Shown here piece after piece: positions 61,862 through 64,000 of a stretch of DNA of 64,000 nt (positions are counted from its first letter, which is position 1; the number at the start of each line of letters is the position of its first letter). Under the pieces are notes generated by a model. That model was not told the origin of the DNA and did no database searches. It saw only the letters and a program-made list of their open reading frames with translations. Origin of the DNA: JANRKB01 sp033763695 (GTDB lineage: Bacteria > Planctomycetota > Phycisphaerae > Phycisphaerales > UBA1924); contig JANRKB010000003.1 of assembly GCA_033763695.1 (NCBI GenBank), forward strand, positions 170,299 to 234,298, in the 5' to 3' direction. Both the position numbers and the translations under genes were made by a program.

Positions 61862-64000
61862 ATGACGCTGTGCTCACATGTCCTTTGCATCGTAAGTGGT
61901 TGCGTGATGTGCGCTTTGGCACCCGTGCCGAGGTCGCTTGCCACGCAGCCGACACACTCAGCGAATCTTCCCGATCGGCTCACCATCGCCAGCCAGATTG
62001 AACTTCCCCGTCTGGTTGATCTCGCTGCGGCGCGACTGACGGTGAAGATCGAGTATGACCCGGCGGTGCTCAAGGGCTCGGTCGCGTTGCGCGGGCTTGA
62101 CGCGATGGACGGCGAGCAGCTCTGGTATCTCACGAATCAGCTTCTCGCCGCACGCGGGTTCACGACGGTGAAACCGCCGGGGGCGACCGCGTTCTCGGTG
62201 GTTCGACTTCAGGACGCCGCGGCTCTCGCGGGGCTTGGCGGTTTGCCTTCGCTGGTGGAGGTGGCCCACTCAGGTGCCACCGGCGATGCAACCGAGAAAC
62301 CTGACGGACACGGCGAGCCAGTGCCCGCAGTTGAACCTGCAGTGCAGAATGTCCCCGGTGTGAACGCCAACCTCATCGCGAAAGGCAACGCTGGAGCACA
62401 ACCCCCCGGCGAGGCTCCGCCCAGGGGCACAACGCAGAGGCTCGAACCCCGCCCCGGCTTCAGCGCTGATGTGGTGAAGCTCGAACATCTCTCTCCGAAG
62501 GACGCGGCCGACGCGGCCAAACTGGTCCTGAGCAAGTCCGGTGCGACGGCTACGCCGCTGGGCAAGAACCTCCTCCTGCTCGCTGACTTGACGCCGCGGA
62601 TCGCCGACGCGCGGCGGTTGCTTGCATGGCTGGATCGACCGTCTGAGGCTGGATTGGTCGATGAGATCCCACTGAAGAACATCTCCGCCGCGGCTCTTGT
62701 GTCGCTCGCCAATCAGATCGGCGGCAAACGCGATGCCGCAAATGCTGCGGGGGCCGGGGCCGGGGCGTCGCGCGTCCCGGGTGATCTGATCGCGGCCCCG
62801 GGTGGCCAGAGTGTGATCCTTGTCAGCCCGCCCGAGCACGCGGCGTACTGGAAGGCCCTTGTCGCTCAGCTCGACAAGCGTGAGGGCGTGGTGACGACGA
62901 CATATGCTCCGAAGGTTTTCTCGGTGCGTGATGTGGCCGCGCTCTTGGATCAGGCCGTCCGACCGAGTGGGTCCGGTGGTGCGACCGGCGGCGCGTCGGG
63001 TGGCGGGGACGATCGCTGGCGCGTGGTGCAAGATGAACTCACCGGCAGCCTGATCATCACGGCGACACCGGCGCAGCATGCGCAGGTGGTGGAGTTGCTT
63101 GATCGGCTGGAGTCGTCGCCACGCGGCGGACCGCGGCCGCTCAAGTCATTTCCGATCCGTAATCGTCCGGTGGGCGATGTGCTCGCGACGCTGAACAAGC
63201 TCATCGACGCGGGTGTGCTTGAGACAGGCGAAGCCAGCGACTCAAGCTCTTCGGCACCGGGGATTGGAAGTACCGCTTCAAGTGTTGGGGCGCAACGCAC
63301 AGCATCAGTGCCGCTGACGGGGAGCGGGCCGGCAGGTCAGACTTCGCCGGTGGGAGGAACTGGGGCCGGGCAGCCGTTGGCACGCGGACCGCGCGGCGGA
63401 GCGCGGATCGAAAACGGTGTTTCGACCGGAGGACGCTCGGACCTCACCCTCACTGCGGATGAGGGGACCAACACGTTGATCGCCATCGCCGAGCCGCGGC
63501 GTTTGACGCAGCTTGAAGATCTCATCGCGTCACTCGACGTGCGCCAGCCGCAGGTGATGCTCGAGGCGTATCTCGTCAGTTTGAGCCAGTCACAAAGTCG
63601 CGATCTGGGTGTTGAACTCGAGCGTCTCGCCTCGATCGGCAACACCAACATCCGCCTTGCGAGCCTCTTCGGGCTTTCGACCGCGTCGGGCAATACACGC
63701 AGCGTTGGCGATAGCGCAGGTGGCACGGTCTCGGCACTCAATCCCGGCGAGTTCAGCGTCGTGCTCAAGGCACTGGAGACGGTGACGAGCGGGCGCTCGG
63801 TGAGCTTGCCCAAGGTCTTGGTGAACAACAACGAGACCGCGAACTTCTCCTCGGTCCTCCAGCAGCCGTACGCCACGACCAATGCCAGCAGCAGCACGGT
63901 GACGACGACAACCTTCGGCGGGACGCAAGACGCGGGCACGACGATCCAGGTGCGGCCGCAGATCGCCGAGGGCGATCATCTTGTCTTGCAGTACTCACTC
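61862..64000 (+). CDS. gspD: Type II secretion secretin GspD-like (3' end outside window)
   Basis: A frame open from ATG 61862 to the window edge, 713 codons. It starts with a short hydrophobic stretch (VLCIVSGCVMCALA), a likely signal peptide. An N0-like domain follows (LPRLVDLAAARLTVKIEYDP), then N1-N3-type repeats (SADVVKLEHLSPKDAADAAKLVL, IPLKNISAAALVSLANQI, FPIRNRPVGDVLATLNKLI, LIAIAEPRRLTQLEDLIASLD) separated by Gly/Ser/Pro-rich linkers, and the start of the secretin domain (PQVMLEAYLVSLSQSQSRDLGVEL, VSLPKVLVNNNETANFSSV). GspD multimerises in the outer membrane as the type II secretion channel. It is larger than E. coli GspD (~650) because of the linkers. Divergent from rhs. Confidence 0.88.
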   Translation, partial: MTLCSHVLCIVSGCVMCALAPVPRSLATQPTHSANLPDRLTIASQIELPRLVDLAAARLTVKIEYDPAVLKGSVALRGLDAMDGEQLWYLTNQLLAARGFTTVKPPGATAFSVVRLQDAAALAGLGGLPSLVEVAHSGATGDATEKPDGHGEPVPAVEPAVQNVPGVNANLIAKGNAGAQPPGEAPPRGTTQRLEPRPGFSADVVKLEHLSPKDAADAAKLVLSKSGATATPLGKNLLLLADLTPRIADARRLLAWLDRPSEAGLVDEIPLKNISAAALVSLANQIGGKRDAANAAGAGAGASRVPGDLIAAPGGQSVILVSPPEHAAYWKALVAQLDKREGVVTTTYAPKVFSVRDVAALLDQAVRPSGSGGATGGASGGGDDRWRVVQDELTGSLIITATPAQHAQVVELLDRLESSPRGGPRPLKSFPIRNRPVGDVLATLNKLIDAGVLETGEASDSSSSAPGIGSTASSVGAQRTASVPLTGSGPAGQTSPVGGTGAGQPLARGPRGGARIENGVSTGGRSDLTLTADEGTNTLIAIAEPRRLTQLEDLIASLDVRQPQVMLEAYLVSLSQSQSRDLGVELERLASIGNTNIRLASLFGLSTASGNTRSVGDSAGGTVSALNPGEFSVVLKALETVTSGRSVSLPKVLVNNNETANFSSVLQQPYATTNASSSTVTTTTFGGTQDAGTTIQVRPQIAEGDHLVLQYSL

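Overview
This 64 kb window is high-GC DNA that looks like a Planctomycetota chromosome, probably class Phycisphaerae. The evidence is gene content: planctomycete-style tyrosine recombinases, a DUF1580 protein, replication-relaxation winged-helix proteins, a very large Rhs protein, and a long GspD-like secretin starting at the right edge. The taxonomy is inference. Most of the window is an accessory, plasmid-like or integrative region; ordinary chromosome probably resumes near 61.8 kb.

Layout. (1) 1-10.5 kb is a plasmid-type backbone: a partial integrase, a winged-helix replication-like protein, ParA with a small partner, a ~1.5 kb gene-free stretch packed with GNRA-capped hairpins (probably a large structured RNA), an ArdA-type antirestriction protein, a small plasmid-associated protein, an element-associated hypothetical protein, a XerC/D-like recombinase and a DUF932 protein. 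(2) 10.8-20.1 kb holds a bacterial ROCO protein (LRR-Roc-COR) followed by an operon-like series: GrpE-like protein, Hsp70-like ATPase, von Willebrand A protein and a membrane-anchored VirD4/TraG-type coupling ATPase. (3) 20.3-23.6 kb has a 44-codon ORF with a perfect Shine-Dalgarno, two replication-relaxation-type proteins and small element proteins. (4) 23.7-27 kb has a conserved unknown protein and a ParB-like protein with a Cys cluster. (5) 27.2-30.7 kb is an AAA ATPase plus subtilisin-like protease pair (ietAS type). (6) 30.7-48.1 kb, all on the minus strand, is one defence block: a NERD/double-kinase/P-loop protein, an unknown 563-residue protein and a 1676-residue HerA-like ATPase (resembling MAD6-MAD7-MAD8), followed by a complete type I restriction-modification set (hsdR, hsdM, hsdS). 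(7) 48.6-50.6 kb has two tRNA-gene fragments that look like attachment-site scars, a DUF3427-like protein and an N-terminally shortened integrase. (8) 50.6-61.6 kb is a polymorphic toxin locus: Rhs protein with a REase-fold toxin tip, an Imm52-like immunity gene and a displaced Rhs core fragment carrying a nonsense codon. (9) From 61.86 kb a GspD-like secretin runs off the window.

How the parts work together. ParA/ParB, the replication-like protein, the recombinases and the coupling ATPase would maintain, integrate and move the element. ArdA would protect it from host type I enzymes on entry. ietAS, HsdRMS and the MAD6-8-like genes would defend the host or exclude competing elements. The least explained parts are the hairpin-rich locus at 4.08-5.58 kb, the GrpE/Hsp70/vWA/coupling-ATPase operon, and the joining of a MAD6-8-like module to an ordinary type I RM operon without the other MADS genes.
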